Assembly (NCBI GenBank): GCA_030457765.1
Contig: JAKDUK010000021.1
Coordinates: forward strand, 1 to 39,505
Length of the DNA stretch: 39,505 nucleotides
From: Marinobacter sp.
GTDB lineage: Bacteria; Pseudomonadota; Gammaproteobacteria; Pseudomonadales; Oleiphilaceae
Direction: 5' to 3'
Shown: positions 18,395 through 25,746 of the stretch, piece by piece
How the letters are laid out: each line of letters starts with the position of its first letter
Position numbering within the stretch: position 1 is the stretch's first letter
Notes under the pieces: generated by a model
Database searches by the model: none
Seen by the model: only the letters and a program-made list of their open reading frames with translations
Told to the model about the DNA's origin: nothing
Made by a program: the position numbers and the translations under genes

Positions 18395-18985
18395 ATGGCT
18401 GAGAAACCGGTAAATAAATCCGCTGCCCCGCGCAGTAATGTGCGGGTTATAGGCTGGTGTCTTGGCAGCGTAGCCGGAATGTTTGCCTTCGGTTTTGCAT
18501 TGGTGCCTCTATATGACGTTTTCTGCGACATTACCGGCATTAATGGCAAAACCAGCGGCCGCTATGAATCTACGGAAATCTCCGCTGCGGACATGGATCG
18601 AACCATTAAGGTGCAATTTCTGGCTCAGAACGGGCCGGGTATGCCTTGGATTTTCCGGCCGGTAGATCGCAGCGTTGAGGTTCACCCCGGTGAGCCTACC
18701 ACCATAAATTTTTACGCCGAGAATCCAACCGGCCTGGATATGGTGGGGCAGGCAGTACCCAGTTTGTCGCCATCCGAGGGCACTTTGTATTTTCATAAAA
18801 CCGAGTGCTTTTGCTTTAACCAACAGCCGCTGGCAGCCGGTCAGAACACGGAAATGCCTCTGGTGTTTATTGTCGACCCGGATCTTCCTGATTACATCAC
18901 CAAGCTCACATTGTCCTATACGCTTTACGATCAGGGCGAGCCGCAGGCTGCGTTGAAGAACACAACAATAAACGATAATGGATAA
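18395..18985 (+). CDS. ctaG: Cytochrome c oxidase assembly protein (Cox11)
   Basis: The 196-aa protein has one N-terminal membrane helix (about residues 20-42) and a periplasmic Cox11 domain with the copper-binding CFCFNQQ motif. Cox11/CtaG delivers copper to the CuB centre of subunit I. The ATG at 18395 has AGGAGG nine bases upstream, overlapping the coxA stop, and is preferred over GTG at 18389. It sits between the subunit I and III genes, as in many proteobacteria. Confidence 0.95.
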   Translation: MAEKPVNKSAAPRSNVRVIGWCLGSVAGMFAFGFALVPLYDVFCDITGINGKTSGRYESTEISAADMDRTIKVQFLAQNGPGMPWIFRPVDRSVEVHPGEPTTINFYAENPTGLDMVGQAVPSLSPSEGTLYFHKTECFCFNQQPLAAGQNTEMPLVFIVDPDLPDYITKLTLSYTLYDQGEPQAALKNTTINDNG

Positions 18986-19001
18986 GCCATCGGAGAGTGC
19001 T

Positions 19002-19889
19002 ATGGCCGATTTTCAGACCTATTACGTTCCCGAGCAGAGCAAGTGGCCAATTGTAGCCACTGTGGGCCTGGGGGTTACCCTGTTTGGGGCAGCCACCATT
19101 ATGGTCGCCAGCAACCAGGCTGAGAGTACAAATGGCGGCTGGATGATATTCACAGCTGGCGTTTTGATCATGATTTATATGCTGTTCGGTTGGTTTGGCA
19201 GCGTTATCAAAGAAAGCCGCAGTGGCCTTTATAGCCCACAGATGGATCGTTCGTTCCGTTGGGGGATGAGCTGGTTTATTTTCTCGGAAATCATGTTTTT
19301 TGCCGCCTTTTTTGGCGCGCTTTTTTATGCCCGCGTGTTTGCTGTGCCCTGGCTTGGAGGGGAAGGCGACCGTGGCAGCTCTAACATGCTCTGGGAGGGG
19401 TTTCAGGCAACCTGGCCTTTGATTACGAACCCGGATCCTGAGGCCTTTCCGGCGCCGGAATCGGTGATTGGCGCCTGGGGTCTGCCGCTGGTTAACACCA
19501 TACTCCTGGTGACTTCGTCATTTACCATAACGGTTGCTCATCATGGACTGAAAGCTGATAACCGCAAAAAAACGAAAATATGGCTTGGCGCCACCATATT
19601 GCTGGCGCTTGTGTTCCTGTTTTTTCAGGCAGAAGAGTATGTGCACGCGTATCAGGAGCTGAATCTAACGCTTCAATCAGGCATTTACGGCACTACGTTT
19701 TTCATGCTCACAGGGTTTCACGGTGTTCACGTAATGTTGGGCACGTTAATGCTGATCATTATGCTGATACGCATCCACAAGGGGCATTTCACCGCAGACA
19801 GCCATTTCGGGTTTGAGGCAACCTCCTGGTACTGGCACTTTGTTGATGTGGTATGGCTGGGTTTGTTTGTGTTTGTGTATGTCATTTGA
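19002..19889 (+). CDS. coxC: Cytochrome c oxidase subunit III
   Basis: The 295-aa protein has seven membrane segments and matches subunit III, which stabilises the oxidase and supports proton uptake. Typical segments are FRWGMSWFIFSEIMFFAAFF with the conserved glutamate, then QAEEYVHAY, STLxSGIYGTTFFMLTGFHGVHV-like sequence, and the C-terminal WYWHFVDVVWLGLF. The start at ATG 19002 is preceded by GGAGAG; an in-frame ATG at 18978 overlaps ctaG and would add 8 residues. It ends just before a convergent small gene. Confidence 0.94.
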   Translation: MADFQTYYVPEQSKWPIVATVGLGVTLFGAATIMVASNQAESTNGGWMIFTAGVLIMIYMLFGWFGSVIKESRSGLYSPQMDRSFRWGMSWFIFSEIMFFAAFFGALFYARVFAVPWLGGEGDRGSSNMLWEGFQATWPLITNPDPEAFPAPESVIGAWGLPLVNTILLVTSSFTITVAHHGLKADNRKKTKIWLGATILLALVFLFFQAEEYVHAYQELNLTLQSGIYGTTFFMLTGFHGVHVMLGTLMLIIMLIRIHKGHFTADSHFGFEATSWYWHFVDVVWLGLFVFVYVI

Positions 19890-19907
19890 AGCAGCAAGAA
19901 TGTTTAA

Positions 19908-20111
19908 TCAGGGAGTCGGGTGCAGTGTCAGGCCCCCCTGCCATAGCGACAGCAGAATGACGATCAGCAGCAGTACACTTAGCGCGACCCGAACCGCCAG
20001 AGAGTTCACCACGCGATTTGTTTTGCCGCCATCTTTGATAAGGAAGAACAGGCCGCTGAAAAGGCTGAAAATAACGGCAAGCATGAGGATAATGATAAGG
20101 GCTTTGAGCAT
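19908..20111 (-). CDS. DUF2909 / twin-transmembrane small protein
   Basis: The 67-aa protein consists of two membrane helices (about residues 4-26 and 40-60) joined by a short basic loop (KDGGKTNR). It matches the DUF2909 twin-transmembrane family, usually found inside the cox cluster of pseudomonads and relatives. It is encoded on the strand opposite to the oxidase operon, convergent with coxC and divergent from SURF1. The function is unknown; a role in oxidase assembly or supercomplex formation is a guess from the conserved position. Confidence 0.85.
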   Translation of the reverse strand: MLKALIIILMLAVIFSLFSGLFFLIKDGGKTNRVVNSLAVRVALSVLLLIVILLSLWQGGLTLHPTP

Positions 20112-20165
20112 AAAAACTCTCTTTGGTTTTTGTTCTGGGTGCTGCCAGATTTACTATAGCAGACC

Positions 20166-20903
20166 ATGACACAAGCAAAAAAAAACCCTCGGCAATGGCA
20201 CACAGATTGGCGGCTAATGGTGTTTACCGGCGCTTTTTTACCGCTTCTGGTGTGTTTGGGTATTTGGCAGCTTAACCGTGCGGAAGAAAAACAGATTCTG
20301 CTCGATCAGTGGCAGCAGGAATCACAGAACCTGAACTGGCCGGAACAGGTGGCTGGCGGGTTGGATAACGGCAGACCTGTGACGGTAACAGGGTTATACG
20401 GCAACCGTAGCTGGCTACTGGATAACAGAACCCGCGATGGCATGGCAGGCTATGAGGTACTAACCGCCTTTTACCCGCTTCAAGGCCCACCGGTTCTGAT
20501 TAACCGGGGCTGGGTGGCGGCCCCAAGAATGCGAAACGAATTACCAGACGTCACCGCTCCTGGTGACGTGTTCAGCCTGACCGGCCGGATAGATCAATAC
20601 CCGGAACCGCCGGTTCTGTCTGGCGAAAGCGGCACGGGCGAAGGCTGGCCAAGGCGAGTGCAGAAGCTTTCCGCGCCTGTAGCACGAGCCGAAATTGCAG
20701 ACCTGCCCAGGGCGATCATCCGGCTTCAGGGCAGTGACCAACCGGGGGCCTACCGTGCTGACTGGGAGCCGGACCTTATGGGCCCGCAAACTCACTACGG
20801 ATACGCAACACAATGGTTTGCGCTTGCCGTGGTGCTGACTATATTGAGTGTAGTTGCGAGTTATCGAAAGGCAGGATCCAATAATGACAATGATGATGGC
20901 TAG
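20166..20903 (+). CDS. SURF1 family protein (oxidase assembly)
   Basis: The 245-aa protein has the SURF1 layout: an N-terminal membrane helix (about residues 17-36), a periplasmic domain with the LDNRTRDGMAGYEVLTAF and VLINRGWV motifs, and a C-terminal helix (about 212-232) after HYGYATQWFALA. SURF1 helps insert haem a into subunit I. It begins 54 bp after the divergent DUF2909 start, so the promoter region for both lies in this gap or the gene is read through from coxC. Confidence 0.92.
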   Translation: MTQAKKNPRQWHTDWRLMVFTGAFLPLLVCLGIWQLNRAEEKQILLDQWQQESQNLNWPEQVAGGLDNGRPVTVTGLYGNRSWLLDNRTRDGMAGYEVLTAFYPLQGPPVLINRGWVAAPRMRNELPDVTAPGDVFSLTGRIDQYPEPPVLSGESGTGEGWPRRVQKLSAPVARAEIADLPRAIIRLQGSDQPGAYRADWEPDLMGPQTHYGYATQWFALAVVLTILSVVASYRKAGSNNDNDDG

Positions 20904-21534
20904 CCGGACACCACAGCGCGAAGAGACAGGCGGCCCTACGCCAGAGCAAGCACGTAAGAGCCGGCGTACTGTTTTTTTACTATTCGCCTTTGGCTTTGGG
21001 CCGATGATTCTGGCCACCATAATGTTCTACACCGGCTGGCTGAATCCGGCCGGGCATACCAATCAGGGTACGTTGATTAAACCCACGGTACCGGTTGCAG
21101 ATCTGCACCTTGAAACACTCTCGGGTGAGCCGTTTGCAGAACGCTTTAGCGCCGGCCAGGCAGATCCGCAGTGGCAGCTGGTGGTTGCAGCTGGCGCGTG
21201 TGGCAGCCAATGCGAAGAGCTGCTCTATTTGGCTCGGCAAGCCAATATTGCGCTGGGTAAAAACGCCAACAGGGTATCCCGGGCTGCCGTGCTGGGCAGC
21301 ATTACTGGCGATTTGGCAGCGCGCTGGCCTACAGAATACCGATTGATGGAGCGGCTGGTGCCCGCTCCTGGCTCCACGCCGGCCTGGCCTGCAGGTATTA
21401 ATCCGGAAAAAGAACCGCGCATTATGCTTGTCGACCCATTTGGCAATGTAATGATGCATTACGGTCCGGAAAATTCTGGCAAGGACATGCTCGAAGATTT
21501 GAAACATCTGCTCAAACTGTCACTGGTAGGCTGA
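20884..21534 (+). CDS. Sco-like membrane protein of the cox cluster (CxxxC, unnamed)
   Basis: The 216-aa protein has one membrane helix (about residues 26-46) and a periplasmic thioredoxin-like domain. It contains CGSQC, the CxxxC spacing of Sco copper chaperones, but lacks the later DHS histidine ligand; the matching segment reads RIMLVDPFGNVMMHYG. It is a conserved but uncharacterised member of the cox cluster in pseudomonad-like bacteria. The start at ATG 20884 overlaps the end of SURF1, so translation is coupled; an upstream GTG is less likely. A thiol-redox or copper-handling role in CuA or CuB assembly is inferred. Confidence 0.83.
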   Translation: MTMMMASRTPQREETGGPTPEQARKSRRTVFLLFAFGFGPMILATIMFYTGWLNPAGHTNQGTLIKPTVPVADLHLETLSGEPFAERFSAGQADPQWQLVVAAGACGSQCEELLYLARQANIALGKNANRVSRAAVLGSITGDLAARWPTEYRLMERLVPAPGSTPAWPAGINPEKEPRIMLVDPFGNVMMHYGPENSGKDMLEDLKHLLKLSLVG

Positions 21535-21556
21535 GAGTCAGCCTGGAGGAGTCCTC

Positions 21557-22699
21557 TTGAACCATCGGCCTGTCGACAGCCAGCCAAGGGCAAAGGTAAT
21601 GCTGAGCTGGGCAACACTCTCAGTGGTGCTGGCCTTTGTGGTTATTATGCTTGGCGCCTGGACACGGCTGGTGGATGCCGGGCTGGGTTGCCCGGACTGG
21701 CCCGGGTGCTACGGTTTTATTTCCGTGCCCCAGAGCGAGACGCACATTGCCATCGCCAATGCCCGGTTTCCGGATACGCCAGTGGACGTCGCCAAAGGCT
21801 GGCCAGAGATGATACATCGATACGCCGCCAGTACCCTGGGGCTGGTAGTATTCGGGTTGGCAGCGGCTGCGGTGAAACAGCGCCGCAGCGGTGTGCCTTT
21901 CATACTGCCACTTTTTATTGCCGGGTTTATTCTGCTTCAGGGTGCCTTTGGTATGTGGACCGTTACCTTGAAGCTCTGGCCCCAGGTTGTAGCTCTGCAC
22001 CTTCTTGGTGGTTTTACTACGGTTAGCCTGCTCACCTTGCTTACGCTCCGGCTACGTAAGTTCTCAGTCGCACAGGCGGCGTCTGCCAATGTTACTGAAG
22101 GTTCAGCACCACAGACACAGCCAAGGCCTACCGCCTCGCCTGGTCTGGCCAGGCTTCGCCCCTGGCTATACGGCGGCTTGCTCCTCATTATCCTGCAGAT
22201 TGCCCTGGGCGCCTGGACAGCCGCAAACTATGCCGCGGTTGCCTGTACCGATTTACCGACCTGTCAGGGTCAGTGGTGGCCAGACGGTATGGATTTTCAG
22301 CATGGCTTTGATGTTACTCAACATGTTGGCCCCAACTACCTTGGTGGCCAGCTCACCGCTGATGGCCGGGTAGCGATACACGTAACCCACAGAATGGGTG
22401 CCATGGCATCGCTGGGCTATTTTGGCATTTTACTGACCTTGATCTGGCGCAGGGGGCACTGCCGGGAGCTGCACGGGCCTGTAACTCTGGTCGCGTCGTT
22501 ATTGGTGGTGCAGATCACTCTGGGGCTTGCCAACGTTCTGTTCCATATTCCGCTGCCGGTTGCAGTGGCTCATAACGCTATGGGCGCAGGGTTGCTATTG
22601 TCGGTGATTTATCTGATTTGGCGGCACCATTTGCTGCCACAGCCTCAGGCTTCAATAGCAACACACACAACAACAATGCATCAGGAGGTTACGGCATGA
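21557..22699 (+). CDS. ctaA: Haem A synthase (COX15/CtaA, TTG start)
   Basis: The 380-aa protein has eight membrane segments in two related four-helix halves and matches COX15/CtaA. It oxidises the haem O methyl group to the formyl group of haem A. Conserved sequences include RLVDAGLGCPDWPGCYG at the first loop, EMIHRYAAS, and in the second half VACTDLPTCQGQWWP and HVTHRMGAM with haem-ligand histidines. The TTG start at 21557 is preceded by TGGAGGAG; no ATG is available before the first helix except Met15. The stop overlaps the next gene start (ATGA). Confidence 0.95.
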   Translation: MNHRPVDSQPRAKVMLSWATLSVVLAFVVIMLGAWTRLVDAGLGCPDWPGCYGFISVPQSETHIAIANARFPDTPVDVAKGWPEMIHRYAASTLGLVVFGLAAAAVKQRRSGVPFILPLFIAGFILLQGAFGMWTVTLKLWPQVVALHLLGGFTTVSLLTLLTLRLRKFSVAQAASANVTEGSAPQTQPRPTASPGLARLRPWLYGGLLLIILQIALGAWTAANYAAVACTDLPTCQGQWWPDGMDFQHGFDVTQHVGPNYLGGQLTADGRVAIHVTHRMGAMASLGYFGILLTLIWRRGHCRELHGPVTLVASLLVVQITLGLANVLFHIPLPVAVAHNAMGAGLLLSVIYLIWRHHLLPQPQASIATHTTTMHQEVTA

Positions 22700-23616
22700 G
22701 TGAGCAAGTGGACGCACTGCCGGCCGAGCAAGTATCCAGGCGATCCGCACGAGGTATTTCCTGGCGGGATTATCTGGAATTAACCAAGCCCAACGTTGTG
22801 GCCTTGATGATCCTCACGTCGGTCATCGGCATGCTACTGGCCACCTCCGGTTTACCTGGCCTGGGTGTGCTCATTTGGGGCAACATGGGCATCGCCTTTC
22901 TTGCCGGCGCCGCCGCTGTGGTTAACCACGTGGTCGATCAGAAGATCGATACTGTTATGGCGCGCACCCGCAAGCGCCCGGTTGCCACAGGCAAAATCTG
23001 TGCGGTAGAAGCGATTACCTTTGCCACGCTTCTGGCCAGTGTGGGCATGTTTGTGCTGATGTGGCAGGTAAACCACCTGACAGCATGGCTCACCTTAGCC
23101 TCGCTGGTAGGCTATGCCGGGGTTTATACCCTTTTTCTGAAGCGGGCAACGCCACAAAACATAACCATAGGCGGTCTAGCCGGCGCCATGCCGCCCCTAC
23201 TAGGCTGGACGGCGGTAACAGGTCAGGTAGAAGGCCATGCACTGCTGTTGGTTTTGATTATTTTTGCCTGGACCCCACCACACTTCTGGGCCCTGGCCAT
23301 TCACCGCAAGGAAGAGTACGCCAAAGCTGGCATACCCATGCTGCCGGTCACCCACGGTAATAAATTCACCGAACTACACATTCTGCTCTACACCCTGATG
23401 TTACTGGCAGTCAGTTTGCTGCCTTTCGTCACAGGTATGTCCGGCTGGATTTATTTGGCTGGTGCCCTGGTGTTAGGCCTACGCTTTCTCCACTATGCTA
23501 TAAGGCTTTTGAAAGGCGACGACCGCCGGGTAGCCCTAAACACCTTCAAATACTCCATCACTTACCTGATGGCCCTATTTGTAGTACTTCTCGTAGATCA
23601 CTATGTATTTTTCTGA
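22696..23616 (+). CDS. cyoE: Protohaem IX farnesyltransferase (haem O synthase)
   Basis: The 306-aa protein is a UbiA-superfamily prenyltransferase with about 8-9 membrane helices. It attaches a farnesyl group to protohaem to give haem O, the substrate of CtaA. The NHVVDQKIDTVMARTRKRPV block holds the Asp-rich NxxxDxxxD site, and the second site is in the SLVGYAGVYTLFLKR/TPQNI region. The ATG at 22696 has AGGAGG at ideal spacing; the upstream in-frame stretch lies within ctaA. It is also called ctaB when located in a cox cluster. Confidence 0.96.
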   Translation: MSEQVDALPAEQVSRRSARGISWRDYLELTKPNVVALMILTSVIGMLLATSGLPGLGVLIWGNMGIAFLAGAAAVVNHVVDQKIDTVMARTRKRPVATGKICAVEAITFATLLASVGMFVLMWQVNHLTAWLTLASLVGYAGVYTLFLKRATPQNITIGGLAGAMPPLLGWTAVTGQVEGHALLLVLIIFAWTPPHFWALAIHRKEEYAKAGIPMLPVTHGNKFTELHILLYTLMLLAVSLLPFVTGMSGWIYLAGALVLGLRFLHYAIRLLKGDDRRVALNTFKYSITYLMALFVVLLVDHYVFF

Positions 23617-23636
23617 CGCAAACTCAGAAATACGCG

Positions 23637-23727
23637 AGAGGAGGGGGTGGTGCCTTTTCTGCCGGGAAAAAATGTCTGAGCGCAGCGAGTTGTTTTTCTC
23701 AGAGGAAAAGGCACCACCCCCTCCTCT
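23637..23727. repeat. Large stem-loop with perfect 23-bp arms between cyoE and sco
   Basis: Bases 23637-23659 and 23705-23727 are perfect reverse complements (23 bp) with a 45-nt spacer, which holds another dyad (TCTGAG/CTCAGA, the latter running to the edge of the right arm). The structure is too long for a typical intrinsic terminator and has no final T-run. It may be a dispersed intergenic repeat that also acts as a transcript barrier or processing site between the haem A synthesis genes and sco. Confidence 0.75.
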
Positions 23728-23769
23728 GTACACTGTGTAAAAAGCGCAGAAAGCTAAATTGGAGTCACA

Positions 23770-24435
23770 ATGAATCGCTCAGTTCAAATAACGTTGGTTG
23801 TTCTAGTCTTGGCCGTGGTTCTGATTTTTGGTTTGGTGGTTGGGCGCCAGGTGTTTGAAGTGGGCAACGTGGAGCCTGAACCGGCGCCAGATCTTGCCGA
23901 GATGAACACCTATGTTTACGACCAGCCGCGGACCCTTAGCGAATTTACGCTTACCAACGAAAACGGTGAAACGGTTACCCGGGAGAGCCTTAGGGGTCGG
24001 TGGACATTTGCATTTGTGGGCTACACCAATTGCCCGGATGTTTGCCCGGCGGCTATGGCTAACTTGCGGCGAACCGACAAGCTGCTGTCGGATGAACTGC
24101 CGCAGCCAGATTATTTGCTTATTACTGCTGATCCGGAACACGACACCCCTGGAAAGCTTAAAGACTACACCGCCTTTTTTGGTGAGAACTTTCATGGTTT
24201 GACCGGAGATCTTGAAACACTGCGCGAATTGGCCAAAAACCTGAGCGCAGTTTTTGCCCATCGCCAAGTGGACGGAGAGCTTCTGGTTGACCACAGCGGT
24301 CACTTTGCATTGCTGAATCCGAATGGTGAGTTGGCGGCGCTGATCCAGCCGCCGCACCATCCGGAGGAGTTGGCAAGCGCCTTTGAGCGCATTTACGAGT
24401 GGGCAAAAACCAACCGTGAGAACGCCCGCTCCTGA
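23770..24435 (+). CDS. sco: SCO family copper chaperone / thioredoxin-like protein
   Basis: The 221-aa protein has an N-terminal membrane anchor (about residues 7-25) and a thioredoxin-fold domain with CPDVC (Cys88 and Cys92) and the later copper ligand His175 in VDHSGHFALLNPNGE. Sco proteins deliver copper to, or reduce the cysteines of, the CuA site of oxidase subunit II. The ATG is preceded by TTGGAG. It lies 153 bp after cyoE, beyond the 23-bp stem-loop, so it may have its own promoter. Confidence 0.95.
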   Translation: MNRSVQITLVVLVLAVVLIFGLVVGRQVFEVGNVEPEPAPDLAEMNTYVYDQPRTLSEFTLTNENGETVTRESLRGRWTFAFVGYTNCPDVCPAAMANLRRTDKLLSDELPQPDYLLITADPEHDTPGKLKDYTAFFGENFHGLTGDLETLRELAKNLSAVFAHRQVDGELLVDHSGHFALLNPNGELAALIQPPHHPEELASAFERIYEWAKTNRENARS

Positions 24436-24446
24436 GCGGGGCAACA

Positions 24447-24481
24447 GGCTGTTCTGCCAAGGTCAGACTGACAGAACAGCC
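24447..24481 (+). terminator. Hairpin downstream of sco
   Basis: GGCTGTTCTG (24447-24456) and CAGAACAGCC (24472-24481) form a perfect 10-bp stem with a 15-nt loop just after the sco stop. A second smaller hairpin, CCCGCTC/GAGCGGG (24425-24440), overlaps the stop codon. There is no strong T-run, so termination is plausible but unproven. Confidence 0.55.
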
Positions 24482-24531
24482 AGACTCGAATAAACTGCCC
24501 GGCTGAACATTCACTCGCCGGACCAAAGATT

Positions 24532-25746
24532 ATGCCACAGCAGAAAAGCACCACTCCGAAAGAGCTCTTCGGCGTACTGGCCGCGGGCGCCATTATGCTT
24601 TTGGTTGTGCATGCGCTTGGTCGTTTTATATACACGCCTTTGTTGCCTTATCTGGTAGACGACGGTCTGTTCAGCGCATCCGATGGCGCAGCGATTGCCA
24701 CCTGGAATTATCTCGGTTATCTGATGGGAGCCATTCTGGCCATTCGCTGGCACAAAGTGAGCCAGATCCGCGTCATGCTGCCAGCTTTCCTGACAGTGCA
24801 TGTAGCCACGACCCTTTTGGCGACCCAGATTGACAACCTCACAGCAATGTCTGTCAGTCGCTGGCTGAATGGCGTCGCCAACGGCGTGGTGTTTGTGCAG
24901 GCGCCGGCGTTAATTCTTGAATGGCTGGTGCTGCGTAACAGATCGAGCATGAGTGGCCTTGTGTACATTGGTGTAGGCTTGGGTTTGTTGGTGTCCAGCG
25001 GGCTGGTTACCGTTAGTGCTGATTGGCTGGAAGGTGCCGGACGTTGGTGGCCTGCGGCCCTGCTGTCTATTCCGTTGGCAATATGGGGCGCATACCGGTT
25101 AGCGAAGCTGGATGTACCAGACGACGACCGCGGCAGTGACGGCAAAGCCGTGACCACATCACCCTTGTTCGACCGTGCCAGTGTGCCCCTGTTTTTGTCC
25201 TATGGTGGTGCCGGACTGGGCTATATTCTTCCCATGACCTTCCTGCCTCTGTTGGCAAAGCTTGAACTTGAAGCCGACCATTGGTTGCTCGACGGAGCCT
25301 GGGTTGTTGTTGCTTTGTGCACCATCCCGGCCGCTTGGCTATGGAACCGCCTGGGAACCAAAATGGGAGATATCCCCGCCCTGAAGCTGAATTTTGTGAT
25401 TCAGCTGGCGGGTGTATTAGCCGCAGTACTCTGGCCGGGTGCCATTGGTTTGTTGCTCTGCGCCGCACTGGTGGGCAGCACCTTCCTTGGCACGGTGTTG
25501 CTCACCCAACGTATAGCTCGCGCTTTGCATCCACATCAGGGACCCCGACTTTCTGCTGCCATGGTCGCCCTCTATGGGTTCACCCAGATGGTCGGCCCCT
25601 GGTTGACCAAGCAGTGGCTGGATGCCGGTGGTACCTTGGTATCCGCATTTGGTATTGGTGTAGGCGCGCTGGCCTTCGGTCTGATTTTTGTTTTTTTCGT
25701 TCCCCGCCCGGAAGCCTGGCATGCGCGAACAATCCAATCTGAATGA
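24532..25746 (+). CDS. YbfB/YjiJ family MFS transporter
   Basis: The 404-aa protein has about 12 membrane segments and resembles the YbfB/YjiJ branch of the major facilitator superfamily. The GRFIYTPLLPYLVDDGLFSASDGAAIATWNYLGYL N-terminal block is typical, with the family arginine in the first helix. The substrate is unknown. It starts at ATG 24532 with only a weak ribosome binding site and its 3' end overlaps the start of hrpB by 26 bp, so the two are probably co-transcribed although no functional link is evident. Confidence 0.87.
   Translation: MPQQKSTTPKELFGVLAAGAIMLLVVHALGRFIYTPLLPYLVDDGLFSASDGAAIATWNYLGYLMGAILAIRWHKVSQIRVMLPAFLTVHVATTLLATQIDNLTAMSVSRWLNGVANGVVFVQAPALILEWLVLRNRSSMSGLVYIGVGLGLLVSSGLVTVSADWLEGAGRWWPAALLSIPLAIWGAYRLAKLDVPDDDRGSDGKAVTTSPLFDRASVPLFLSYGGAGLGYILPMTFLPLLAKLELEADHWLLDGAWVVVALCTIPAAWLWNRLGTKMGDIPALKLNFVIQLAGVLAAVLWPGAIGLLLCAALVGSTFLGTVLLTQRIARALHPHQGPRLSAAMVALYGFTQMVGPWLTKQWLDAGGTLVSAFGIGVGALAFGLIFVFFVPRPEAWHARTIQSE

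Noticed and set aside
23637..23727. CRISPR array or simple intrinsic terminator
   Set aside because: There is only one inverted pair, no regular direct repeats, and no T-run.
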